A DNA stretch of 64,000 bases from the NCBI RefSeq assembly GCF_902832845.1, contig NZ_CADFDB010000003.1, positions 124,001-188,000 of the forward strand, read 5' to 3'. Both the position numbers and the translations under genes were made by a program. The notes beneath the pieces were generated by a model. That model was not told the origin of the DNA and did not search any database. It was given only the letters and a program-made list of their open reading frames with translations. This DNA is from Burkholderia metallica. Its GTDB lineage: Bacteria > Pseudomonadota > Gammaproteobacteria > Burkholderiales > Burkholderiaceae. Below are positions 16,056 to 23,018 of the stretch, piece by piece (the first letter of the stretch is position 1; every line of letters starts with the position of its first letter).

Positions 16056-17156
16056 TTAGCTCTGCTCAAGCAACTCCTCGATGGAAGCTCCTTGAGTAGC
16101 CAATGCCCGCAAACGCACCGCTTGCTTCACGGTGTAGGAAATATGATGGTTCTGGTCGACCAGCACCCACGTCCCGGGGTTGCCTGTACCGGCGTGACCA
16201 GTCGCACACTCGTAGATGTATCGATCGCCGTAACTGAACGTGCGATCTTGATAGTAACTGCTTCCAACCACTGCAGCAGCGAGCCTCCGGTACTGCTCGT
16301 ACTTCTCACCTTGGCGAAGGCTATGTCCGCGATGAATGTGCAGCTTCGCACCATGCGTATAGCGGATTTTCCCGTTGATGTGGGTGCTCGGCGTCAGGTC
16401 GCTAAAATCGGGATGAATCACACCATAATCCCCGAAGACCATGTTTGCAGGTAGTCGCTGCGTCGCCACGTTGGCCCACAACGTTAGCTCCTGCCTTGCT
16501 ACTTCACCATGAGAGTTCCGCTCGATCTCGGCAACAGTCTTCGGAGAACTCGAGCCAGCAACGATGATGGCTCGTGCACTGACAAAGCGCGTTAGTGCAT
16601 CCACAAAGTCACAAGTATTCGCAGCAGCGGCAAGAGCGTCCGCTTCCGTCCCGAGGTATCGGTGATCTACCAACAAGTCGAGCATCCGAAGATCCAAACC
16701 CATAGCCCGCAATTCGAAGATTCGCTCTATGGTTTCATCGGGAAAATCCAAGTCATCTCGATCCAACCTCAGCAGCAGCCCTCCTTGCTGCTGAGCCCAT
16801 TGAACAACGGTGGACAGCTCTGCTTCGTCCCGATCAAAACCATACACCGGCTCGAAATTAACGCCAGCGTTTTTGAGTAAAGCGAAGCCCACCATAAGAG
16901 CGGATTCCCCTGTCTCGACCCGCGTGCCGGGCTTCAACATTGGGAAGTCTACGTAGCATTGCCGAGGACCAGACATCTTCGCCAAACGCTTCACAAATCG
17001 AGTCAACTCCTCTTCCGGCTTTTTCGTAGGCAGAAACGGAGGCAACTCGTACAGCGGTTTAGTCTGGCTGGCAAGGCTATGATCAACGTATGCCATAGCC
17101 TTGATGTCGTTAAGTTTTCCCTTGATGATCGGGCTATACACGAATCCTTGATTCAT
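16056..17156 (-). CDS. Beta-family protein (PF14350-like)
   Basis: A 366-residue soluble protein of the phage 'beta protein' family: YSPIIKGKLNDIKAM at the N-terminus, PLYELPPFLP, CYVDFPML, and a C-terminal part with GDYGVIHPDFSD, INGKIRYTH, GAKLHIHRGHSL and HISYTVKQAVRLRAL. The conserved histidines, aspartates and arginines suggest an enzyme-like TIM-barrel core, but no activity is established. It follows the HigA-ImmA/IrrE gene by 35 bp on the same strand, so it is third gene of a HigB-HigA operon, a linkage seen in other bacterial defence loci. The ATG at 17156 has GGAG 6 bp upstream; a TTG at 17168 is less likely. Confidence 0.75.
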   Translation of the reverse strand: MNQGFVYSPIIKGKLNDIKAMAYVDHSLASQTKPLYELPPFLPTKKPEEELTRFVKRLAKMSGPRQCYVDFPMLKPGTRVETGESALMVGFALLKNAGVNFEPVYGFDRDEAELSTVVQWAQQQGGLLLRLDRDDLDFPDETIERIFELRAMGLDLRMLDLLVDHRYLGTEADALAAAANTCDFVDALTRFVSARAIIVAGSSSPKTVAEIERNSHGEVARQELTLWANVATQRLPANMVFGDYGVIHPDFSDLTPSTHINGKIRYTHGAKLHIHRGHSLRQGEKYEQYRRLAAAVVGSSYYQDRTFSYGDRYIYECATGHAGTGNPGTWVLVDQNHHISYTVKQAVRLRALATQGASIEELLEQS

Positions 17157-17191
17157 TCTTAACTCCAATCAACGACACCAAGCCGAGATGT

Positions 17192-18415
17192 TTAACGGTT
17201 CATAAACAGCGGTTTAACAGCACCCTGGCCAATCATATCCTTGAAAATTGCGTAGTTCTCAGTTTCTCGCTGCAACCGGCCGGCAACGATAGCGGGATGT
17301 ATCCCTTGCTCTCGTGCGAAACTGACAATTCCTGTCTTTGTCGGCATTTGGCGAACCGAGGCACTACGCCAGTGTGCCCGCGAGATAAGCACATCTCTCG
17401 CAATGCGATTTGCCTCTTTCTCAATGGCCTCCGTGCTTTCGGCATCTACCAGACGATCCAGAATCACATCACCTGGCCGACTAAGGTGCTTCCAAATATG
17501 AGCACACTCGTGCAGAAGCGTAAACCAAAAGTTGTCCAACCGGTCGAAGCGGAGTGTCAGACCAATAACTGGTACACCAGACCCCGATAGCATGGCAGCA
17601 CCATCCAGTTTAGTCTTAGCCAAATGTTCCTCCACCACTACGGCAATACCTGCATCACGCAGATAATCAACCGCTCGCAAAGGTCCGTCTTCTAAAGGAC
17701 TGAATGACACCAGCTCCTTGAAAAAAGACTCGCTAAGCTTGTCGATATGGAAAGGCCCACGTGGGCAATAGGAGGGCTCCGCAGCCTTTTGCAACACACG
17801 GGCCTGCCATGCCGTCAAGGCGCAAATTGCCTCTGGCGCGAACGCATCGCCTTTGACCGTGCGTCGCGCTAAGACGCCCATACGCGCACCGCCCATTGCC
17901 TTCTCGACAAACGTCCGAGCAAGTTCGGCAGCTTTAGCAGAATCGATACGGCGCTGGTCGAATTGAATCCAGCCCCGCTTGATCATTTCCTTGACGGGGA
18001 ACAGCGACCAATCTACCTCTTCACTCCTCGCTTCTTCACTCGAAACAACAAGAGGCGTCTCCTGAACCAGAACCTCTGTGGGAATACCCAGCCCCGCGGA
18101 AAGCTGTCGAATCATGCCTACCGTCAGTGGGCGCTGCCTTGACAGAAACTCAGAGACACGGCTTCGCGAGCCGAAATATGGCACCAAATCAGCCTGTCGA
18201 AGTCCCTGCTCCATCATTCGGAATTTCACCGCCTCCACAGGATCTGGCTTCTCAAAGTGGTAGGTCCGGCGTTCGTAGTCTTCGACCAGCAAAGACAGCA
18301 ACTCCAACTCGCCCCCCTCCGGCGAGTCCGGAGTTGGGTCAAGCACAACGAGGTCCTCAATACGAGTCATGTACTCCCGGTATTGGGCCTCAGACTTAAC
18401 GACTGCTAGCTTCAT
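17192..18415 (-). CDS. HigA-type antitoxin fused to ImmA/IrrE metallopeptidase
   Basis: A 407-residue fusion. Residues 1-120 are a HigA-like antitoxin: an N-terminal YREYMTRIEDLV segment, then an Xre-type helix-turn-helix around GLRQADLVPYFGSRSRVSEFLS and PLTVGMIRQLSAGLGIP. Residues from about 240 to 350 form an ImmA/IrrE zinc peptidase with HECAH (302-306) and the third ligand region EKEAN (332-336). The antitoxin half should neutralise HigB and repress the operon; the peptidase half probably cleaves a regulator in response to a signal. Its start overlaps the end of the toxin gene by 20 bp, which fixes the ATG at 18415. The combination is unusual and may make antitoxin activity switchable. 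Confidence 0.8.
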   Translation of the reverse strand: MKLAVVKSEAQYREYMTRIEDLVVLDPTPDSPEGGELELLSLLVEDYERRTYHFEKPDPVEAVKFRMMEQGLRQADLVPYFGSRSRVSEFLSRQRPLTVGMIRQLSAGLGIPTEVLVQETPLVVSSEEARSEEVDWSLFPVKEMIKRGWIQFDQRRIDSAKAAELARTFVEKAMGGARMGVLARRTVKGDAFAPEAICALTAWQARVLQKAAEPSYCPRGPFHIDKLSESFFKELVSFSPLEDGPLRAVDYLRDAGIAVVVEEHLAKTKLDGAAMLSGSGVPVIGLTLRFDRLDNFWFTLLHECAHIWKHLSRPGDVILDRLVDAESTEAIEKEANRIARDVLISRAHWRSASVRQMPTKTGIVSFAREQGIHPAIVAGRLQRETENYAIFKDMIGQGAVKPLFMNR

Positions 18416-18710
18416 TTTGCCTGACTTCCCAATTGATCTTGCTGTATTCCGCGTGCGTTCCAATCCACGTTACAACCACGATTCCCATTCGGTACGCGAC
18501 ATTGCTCACCATTCGATAGTCGTTACCTTTCACGTTAAAAATAACTCGATTCCCTGCCAAGAAGCTTGCTGTCGGGTACCTGAACTTGATGTCGTGCGAG
18601 CTCAACCACTTCGCATCGCGAGCATCCGCCAACCACGCGTTAATCCACGCCCGAGCCGGGGGGTGCTTGGAAACGAAGCCATCTAGCTTGTCTAGTCCAT
18701 GTACCTTCAT
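18396..18710 (-). CDS. higB: HigB-type mRNA-interfering toxin
   Basis: A 104-residue toxin of the HigB_toxin family (RelE fold). Typical blocks are present: FVSKHPPARAWINAWLADA, AKWLSSHDIKFRYPTASFL, NRVIFNVKGNDYRMVSNVAY and WIGTHAEYSKI, the last containing the catalytic His/Tyr area. It would cleave mRNA at the ribosome. As usual for higBA, toxin precedes antitoxin, with a 20-bp overlap. The ATG at 18710 is chosen because it gives the canonical MKVHGLDKL start and lies 33 bp from the operator; a longer reading would run across the palindrome. Fully intact. Confidence 0.85.
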   Translation of the reverse strand: MKVHGLDKLDGFVSKHPPARAWINAWLADARDAKWLSSHDIKFRYPTASFLAGNRVIFNVKGNDYRMVSNVAYRMGIVVVTWIGTHAEYSKINWEVRQNEASSR

Positions 18711-18742
18711 CGTCAACCGAGACCTTATGCACTGCATCCACT

Positions 18743-18783
18743 GTATCACACCTTGTTCCCAAATTGGGAACAAGGTGTGATAC
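18743..18783. promoter_or_regulatory. Perfect 41-bp palindrome, higBA operator
   Basis: Left arm GTATCACACCTTGTTCCCAA (18743-18762), one central A, and an exactly complementary right arm to 18783. No mismatch in 20 bp. It lies 33 bp upstream of the higB start, between higB and the divergent TIR gene. A length and symmetry of this kind suit autorepression by the HigA-type helix-turn-helix, whose operators often contain TTCCCA-like half-sites. In RNA it would form a long stem, so an attenuator-like effect is possible too. Confidence 0.8.
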
Positions 18784-18899
18784 GCTTGCTCCATCGAGCT
18801 TGGCGTGGCCCTCATAAAAGGGGGGGCATCGCCACCCCGAAGCTATCGCTGCGCATTCGGCAGTCGATACGACGAGACTGAAAATGAAAGGATTACGAC

Positions 18900-19592
18900 A
18901 TGGCTAGATGCACAGCACCGGTACGCGGCCATCGCACTGCGAGCGCGGCAGCGGAATGTCCGGCATGTGGTAGTCGCTATAGCGGCTACCGGTCATACTC
19001 ATATTCTCCCCCGTCCTACTCCTCGCCGGGGTACAGCGGGGGTGGCCACAGTACTGCCAGTGGGTCCAGCAGCAGTGTGAGGCCGCGCTGGTCACGCGCA
19101 GGCTCGTCCGTGGTGTACACGCCTGCAGAAGTGCGGACACTCACGCCAGTCCGCGAAAACGTCGAGAAGCGAGCGTCCGTGCCCGATCTTCGAGACGTCT
19201 TTCTTTGCCACGCGTGGGACGACCGAAAAGGGGCTGCTAAAGATCTGCACGATATGCTTGAGTCGCGCGGTGTTTCGGTTTGGTTCAGCGAGAAAGACGT
19301 GGCGCTCGGCACGTCGCTGCTTCGCGAAATCGACAAGGGACTGGCGAAATCGCGAGTCGGGATCGTACTGGTCACTCCGGCGCTGCTCAGCCGCGTCCAA
19401 GGAGAAGGCATCGCCGACAAAGAGCTTTCGGCACTACTAGCACGGGACCTACTCGTTCCTATCGTGCATAACACGACTTACGAAGCTCTCCGCGAAGTTA
19501 GCCCGCTGCTCGGCTCGCGAAGCGGCCTGAGCACTGCTGAATCGTCGATGACAGAAGTCGCGATCAAGCTCGCCGAACTGCTCACCATCTAG
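18900..19592 (+). CDS. TIR-domain protein with N-terminal zinc-ribbon-like segment
   Basis: A 230-residue protein. Residues 1-25 hold C4, H11, C20 and C23 (CTAPVRGH...ECPACG), a probable small zinc-binding module. Residues 26-75 are a Ser/Tyr/Gly-rich linker. From about 97 to the end is a TIR domain: DVFLCHAWDDRKG (99-111), VSVWFSEKDVALGTSLL (125-141), IVLVTPALLS. The Glu143 in LREIDKGL is at the position expected of the catalytic glutamate of NAD-cleaving TIR domains. Bacterial TIRs often deplete NAD during phage defence. AAAGGA precedes the ATG. No cyclic-nucleotide or STAND sensor domain is fused. It is divergent from higB. Confidence 0.8.
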   Translation: MARCTAPVRGHRTASAAAECPACGSRYSGYRSYSYSPPSYSSPGYSGGGHSTASGSSSSVRPRWSRAGSSVVYTPAEVRTLTPVRENVEKRASVPDLRDVFLCHAWDDRKGAAKDLHDMLESRGVSVWFSEKDVALGTSLLREIDKGLAKSRVGIVLVTPALLSRVQGEGIADKELSALLARDLLVPIVHNTTYEALREVSPLLGSRSGLSTAESSMTEVAIKLAELLTI

Positions 19593-19689
19593 GTCTCTTT
19601 GTCGAGGCAGCCAGCCGGACGTCGCGCGACTAGTCCAATCGCTGACGCGAAAGCATTGAGGGAGAACAGCAGAGCGCGAACGCCCAAAC

Positions 19690-19713
19690 AAAAGGCTCCC
19701 GAAGGAGCCTTTT
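19690..19713. terminator. Bidirectional terminator
   Basis: AAAA-GGCTCC-CGAA-GGAGCC-TTTT: a six-pair GC stem with an A-run on one side and a T-run on the other. It lies between the convergent TIR gene and the small gene at 19739, and can serve both. Confidence 0.85.
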
Positions 19714-19738
19714 GCGTTACGCGCGATCACCGCGTCAC

Positions 19739-20149
19739 TCACTTCTTGCTCATGGGCTCGTGCTTGTCTTTGATCAGCTGATAGTAGGTGCTTGCACCGG
19801 CCTTCGTCAGTTTCACCTCGGCGATGAACTTGTCGATAATGTCCTTCCGAGTCACGTCCTTGACGGTCCGCATCCGCTTGTAGATTTCGGTCGCCAGTTC
19901 CATTTTCGTCGGCGCGGCCGCCGTCGCCTGTGCCGCCTTCGCTGCGGTATCGTTCCCCGTCGAGGTCGAGGCCGCGTCCTGCTTCTGGTCAGCAGCAGTC
20001 GGCTTGCCAGCTTTCTCGTCCTTGCCCATTGCACCTTGCTCCGCTCGTGAAAGCTTGCCGCCGCAATCTTCACACACAGCTGCAGCCAGATCGCAAATCT
20101 GGTCGATGGTCAGCAGCGGAAAATTGTTGGGGTGTCGAGTGTTGTCCAT
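19739..20149 (-). CDS. Small protein with C-terminal GASTYY-type domain, function unknown
   Basis: A 136-residue protein. Near the N-terminus are Cys26, Cys29 (CEDCGG), a possible half zinc site. The middle, about 40-80, is Ala/Thr/Lys-rich and probably disordered. The C-terminal 50 residues, MELATEIYKRMRTVKDVTRKD and EVKLTKAGASTYYQLIKDKH, form a helical domain that I have seen in many small proteobacterial proteins, likely a DNA- or protein-binding helix bundle. No function is established. The ATG at 20149 has AGGGA upstream at long spacing; starts further upstream lack a ribosome site. It is divergent from the cyclase operon and could regulate it. Confidence 0.6.
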   Translation of the reverse strand: MDNTRHPNNFPLLTIDQICDLAAAVCEDCGGKLSRAEQGAMGKDEKAGKPTAADQKQDAASTSTGNDTAAKAAQATAAAPTKMELATEIYKRMRTVKDVTRKDIIDKFIAEVKLTKAGASTYYQLIKDKHEPMSKK

Positions 20150-20280
20150 GCGATGACTATCCCTGAGCCCCATGAGAGAAACAACGGCTAGATCATTCAC
20201 TCTCGATCCAAACATAAAATCATCTGTGTCGGCGCGTACCTTCGGGCCGACCCACAACTAATAATAATTCTCACTTCTAC

Positions 20281-20320
20281 ATCACGCACAGGCCGCTTAC
20301 GCGGCTTGTGCTTCTGTGAT
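20281..20320. promoter_or_regulatory. Long inverted repeat in the 20149/20356 divergent spacer
   Basis: GCACAGGCCGC (20286-20296), TTAC, GCGGCTTGTGC (20301-20311) pair with one G-T step. The outer ATCAC (20281-20285) and GTGAT (20316-20320) extend the symmetry. It lies 36 bp before the start of the cyclase operon, in the spacer shared with the small divergent gene. It may be an operator or a stem-loop in the leader. Confidence 0.5.
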
Positions 20321-20355
20321 AACGTGCAAAAAAACGGGGATTAAAATAGCAACGT

Positions 20356-21198
20356 ATGACTCAGCCTAGCGAAGAAAAAGAAGTAAGCGCCCTCATCCGT
20401 GTTGAAGGCGGCACCGCAGACGAAGGCATCTTAGATTTGCACGACGGAGCTAAGACTATGCTCGGCATCGCTCGGGCAGTTAACATTGCTAGCCACGCGT
20501 TTGCCAACAACGATCAGATTCGCACCCGTGCCGACAGAGCTCATGGCGTTCAAGCGTTCGTCCACTCATCCCTCAAAGGTTGCTTTGAAGAGCGCATCGA
20601 CATTAGATTCAATGCGACAACAATCAAGCGAATCGGCCCCAGTAAGTTGGTCAATAGCTTTTGGGACTATCTAACTTGCTGCTGGTCTGCGGCGCTGGGA
20701 TTGTCGTACACACCAGAAACCGCATATGTCGAGGCCACTCTTAGTAGAGACCCTGATTTTATATATGAAATCGCTGATGCGTTAGAGTCGGCGATGAGAG
20801 AATTGCAACGCCCTATTGAATCAAACGACAGCGTAAGCATTACCTTGGCTCGTTTACGCAAAGGCGACCTACTCACAATGAATTGGCAAACGCGCGACTT
20901 CGTAACTGTTCGCGAAATAAAGTCCGACAAGCGAGTAATTCGAGGCAACATCACGAGATATAACGTTCTTAGTGATTTTGGCCGCCTCTATTCCGATGAA
21001 GACGGGAAAGTAATTTCCTTTGAAATAGCCAAAAGCTCCGGGAATAAAGTTAAGAAACTCGTAGTCAATTCCATGGAGAAACGCATAGACGGCCTGACCG
21101 GAAAGCTACAACTCAAGGTATCATCCATTGAAAGCGCACAAGGATTTGTAAAGCGATATGTAATCCATGACGCAACCCCGATCCAAGGCGATGACTAA
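20356..21198 (+). CDS. Protein of unknown function, first gene of the cyclase operon (DUF7946-like)
   Basis: A 280-residue soluble protein, no signal or membrane segment. The opening IRVEGGTADEGILDLHDGAKTMLGIARAVNI resembles a family recently named DUF7946 (cited here as GGTADEGILDLHDGA and AKTMLGIARAVNI). The C-terminal third is predicted to be beta-rich (FVTVREIKSDKRVIRGNITRY, FGRLYSDEDGKVISFEI). I do not recognise a catalytic motif. It has low-GC codon use unlike the backbone. Its stop overlaps the next gene's start, so it is the first of three co-translated genes with a membrane protein and a cyclase-like protein. A sensor or effector role is possible but not shown. Confidence 0.6.
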   Translation: MTQPSEEKEVSALIRVEGGTADEGILDLHDGAKTMLGIARAVNIASHAFANNDQIRTRADRAHGVQAFVHSSLKGCFEERIDIRFNATTIKRIGPSKLVNSFWDYLTCCWSAALGLSYTPETAYVEATLSRDPDFIYEIADALESAMRELQRPIESNDSVSITLARLRKGDLLTMNWQTRDFVTVREIKSDKRVIRGNITRYNVLSDFGRLYSDEDGKVISFEIAKSSGNKVKKLVVNSMEKRIDGLTGKLQLKVSSIESAQGFVKRYVIHDATPIQGDD

Positions 21199-21760
21199 CA
21201 CCCCAAGCTTGTTTTGTGTATTGCACACATCAAGCTGCATGCTGATGTCGGAGTGGGGTGTCTATTGGCAAGCCCTTGGAACGTTCGCCGCAGTAATCTT
21301 CGGCGCATTCGGACTCTATAAAATTCGCGCGGAACTCAAACGTCTTAATGAACAACGAGAGAAAGAGATTACAGACAGAGATGCGGCCGCAAAATTAAAA
21401 AGAACAGAATTTTTCTTAAATCAGCACCGCCGACTTTTTGACAATCCAGAGCTATACGCCGTACTGTGCTTGGTCGACTCTGACAATGAGGCTCTAGCAA
21501 ATACCGACATGTGGGATCGGAAGAGGAAATTTATTACATTTTTCGAAGAAATTCAAATCCTCATCGACAGCGGTCAACTGGACAAGCAAGTTGCCCTCTA
21601 TATGTTTGGCCATTACGCTAGATGCGCCATGTACGGCAGCAATTTTCAAGTGGGCATAGCCATGACCGAAGCGTATTGGCGTCTGTTTTTTCGTTTTGTG
21701 CGAGACGCTGACGATTTTTTTGAAAAAAATCCGAATGGTCCAGAATCGGTCTCTCTTTGA
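21191..21760 (+). CDS. Single-pass membrane protein in the cyclase operon
   Basis: A protein of 189 residues from the ATG at 21191, which lies inside the last codons of the previous gene (8-bp overlap, coupled translation). One membrane helix is visible, in YWQALGTFAAVIFGAFGLYK, followed by a charged helix that may form a coiled coil (IRAELKRLNEQREKEITDRD) and a helical cytosolic part with EFFLNQHRRLFDNPELYAVL. The layout suits a membrane effector held in check in the cytosol. I see no recognised cyclic-nucleotide-binding fold, so a direct equation with PycTM is not supported. An alternative start is 21239. Confidence 0.6.
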   Translation: MTNTPSLFCVLHTSSCMLMSEWGVYWQALGTFAAVIFGAFGLYKIRAELKRLNEQREKEITDRDAAAKLKRTEFFLNQHRRLFDNPELYAVLCLVDSDNEALANTDMWDRKRKFITFFEEIQILIDSGQLDKQVALYMFGHYARCAMYGSNFQVGIAMTEAYWRLFFRFVRDADDFFEKNPNGPESVSL

Positions 21761-21816
21761 CCCCATAAGGTGAGCCTCCCTCAATATGCTGCCGTACGGA
21801 CATCTAGGAGGAGCGC

Positions 21817-22719
21817 ATGCGAAGTTTTCAGGGAGCAGTGCTATTCGTTGATATGCTAGGCTTCAGTGCGCTTACCAGAGGCACGCTTAGCCTTGGCATA
21901 GATGAGTGCAAGCCGTGGAAGGTTGACCCACATGGCAATTTCCCGCACCAGCTACTTGCCGCAAAGATTTTATTGGCGTTTCGCAGTGTGCTGGTGAAGA
22001 CGAAAGATAAATTTCCCGACGTAAGGGTGGCGCAATTGTCAGACTGCGCATTTCTCTGGTCGGCTAACGTAGGAGTGGTGGGAGATGCCGGACGCCATCT
22101 GATGCACGAAGCCGCACTGAAGGGGCTTCTGTGCCGCGGAGGATTCTCCATTGGAGACATTCACGAACCAGAAAAAGTGAATCGCTCCCTAGGGGCGTTT
22201 ATCGTTGGCGATGCAGTGACTCGAGCAGCAACCTACGAGACAGCAGGCAAAGGCATGCGCATTTTCACCGACCAAGAAGCCGCTCGCAGATTGTTGACGA
22301 TACGACCTAATGAAGTATTTCACCAACTCATAAACCCATTGACGGGCGAGATTGTTGACGAATGGCAGTGGTACGCGCCAAGCCAATCAATGTGCGCGCA
22401 GCAAGACAAAGCTGGATTACGACAGAAGATAGATCGCTTGGTCGGTTGCTATGCGACGCTTCGATATTCACCAAAGCTAGCCTGGAGTGCAACGACACCC
22501 GAAGGGCGTCGCCAGATAGCCTGTTCTGTTGTTACGTTGTCCGAGGCGATTGATAAACTGAATGGAAACAGCGGTAGATACCAGCTATCCATCGAACACC
22601 TGTTGCCTGGCTTGGACGACGGAAGACGCTCCGACCGTGCTTGTAAGCAAATCCGAGAGCAGTTCGTGAGCGAACTGACAACACCAAACCTGCCCATTCC
22701 ACGGAGCAGAGAAAGATGA
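21817..22719 (+). CDS. Class III nucleotide-cyclase-like protein (Pycsar PycC-like candidate)
   Basis: A 300-residue protein with the outline of a class III nucleotidyl cyclase: GAVLFVDMLGFSAL at 6-19 (first metal Asp12), VAQLSDCAFLW at 71-81 (second metal Asp76), CRGGFSIGDIH at 106-116 and GDAVTRAATYE at 131-141. In ordinary adenylate cyclases the last block reads GxxVNxAxRxE; here the transition-state Asn and Arg positions are Thr135 and Thr139, a marked change. Standalone cyclases of this type, coded beside an effector gene, make cCMP or cUMP in the Pycsar anti-phage systems. A perfect AGGAGG precedes the ATG. It is third in the operon, 56 bp after the membrane protein gene, and is low in GC. 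Confidence 0.7.
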   Translation: MRSFQGAVLFVDMLGFSALTRGTLSLGIDECKPWKVDPHGNFPHQLLAAKILLAFRSVLVKTKDKFPDVRVAQLSDCAFLWSANVGVVGDAGRHLMHEAALKGLLCRGGFSIGDIHEPEKVNRSLGAFIVGDAVTRAATYETAGKGMRIFTDQEAARRLLTIRPNEVFHQLINPLTGEIVDEWQWYAPSQSMCAQQDKAGLRQKIDRLVGCYATLRYSPKLAWSATTPEGRRQIACSVVTLSEAIDKLNGNSGRYQLSIEHLLPGLDDGRRSDRACKQIREQFVSELTTPNLPIPRSRER

Positions 22720-22785
22720 GGTTGCTGGTCGCTGTCCGATGCAACTACTTTATGAGCGATCGTTTCCGACCGACCTCAACCCATC

Positions 22786-22941
22786 GCTCACGACTGCCAG
22801 CGATGCCACCGCGCCGCCAGTGAGCCATGCCAGTTTCGCTGCCACCGCCCTAAACCGCGCGCTTGCCATCTCCACGCCAAACCCTGTAGAATTACGCGTT
22901 CTGCGGGCGTCGTATAATGGCCATTACCTCAGCTTCCCAAG
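22786..22941 (+). repeat. Right island repeat: promoter and 5' half of tRNA-Gly
   Basis: The counterpart of 15737-15892. Shared stretches include GAGCCATGCCAGTTTCGCTG and CCTGTAGAATTACGCGTTCT, and the last 20 bp before the end, CATTACCTCAGCTTCCCAAG, are identical. The outer 90 bp are noticeably diverged, as expected if one copy came from another strain with the element. The probable exchange point is the anticodon arm. Confidence 0.8.
22863..22892 (+). promoter_or_regulatory. tRNA-Gly promoter
   Basis: TTGCCA at 22863-22868 and TAGAAT at 22887-22892, spaced 18 bp, with the tRNA beginning 11 bp after the -10 box. Confidence 0.65.
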
Positions 22942-22977
22942 CTGATGACGTGGGTTCGATTCCCATCGCCCGCTCCA
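22903..22977 (+). tRNA. tRNA-Gly (anticodon CCC)
   Basis: 75 nt including encoded CCA. Acceptor strands GCGGGCG (22903-22909) and CGCCCGC (22967-22973) pair fully, with U as discriminator. The anticodon loop CTTCCCAAG gives CCC, and the T-arm is GTGGGTTCGATTCCCAT. It is intact and forms the right border of the island; a truncated copy is at 15851-15892. Confidence 0.97.
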
Positions 22978-22986
22978 GTCTCTCTC

Positions 22987-23018
22987 AAACCCTTGCCGCG
23001 CAACGCTTGCGAGGGTTT
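22987..23018 (+). terminator. Probable terminator after tRNA-Gly
   Basis: AAACCCTTGC and GCGAGGGTTT can pair with one wobble around a short loop, 10 bp after the tRNA. The T-run after it is short, so efficiency is uncertain. Confidence 0.5.

Larger units (their letters stand above)
15893..22941. mobile_element. Genomic island inserted at tRNA-Gly(CCC), defence-type cargo
   Basis: About 7 kb bounded by the direct repeat described at each end. Base composition is clearly lower in GC than the flanks, most strikingly at 20.3-22.7 kb, and codon use differs. The cargo is a toxin-antitoxin/peptidase/beta-protein operon, a TIR protein, a small unknown gene and a three-gene cyclase operon. No integrase, transposase or conjugation gene is visible, so the island is either a remnant of a larger element or was moved in trans. 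The tRNA is intact at the right end, meaning the element supplied (or kept) a working 5' half. Confidence 0.75.

Noticed and set aside
18900-22719. Complete Pycsar with TIR effector (PycTIR)
   Set aside because: PycTIR proteins carry a cyclic-nucleotide-binding domain fused to TIR. The TIR protein here has none and lies on the other side of an unrelated gene and a terminator.
15893-22902. Prophage or integrative conjugative element
   Set aside because: No capsid, tail, lysis, replication, conjugation or integrase gene is visible in the interval; it is called a genomic island only.
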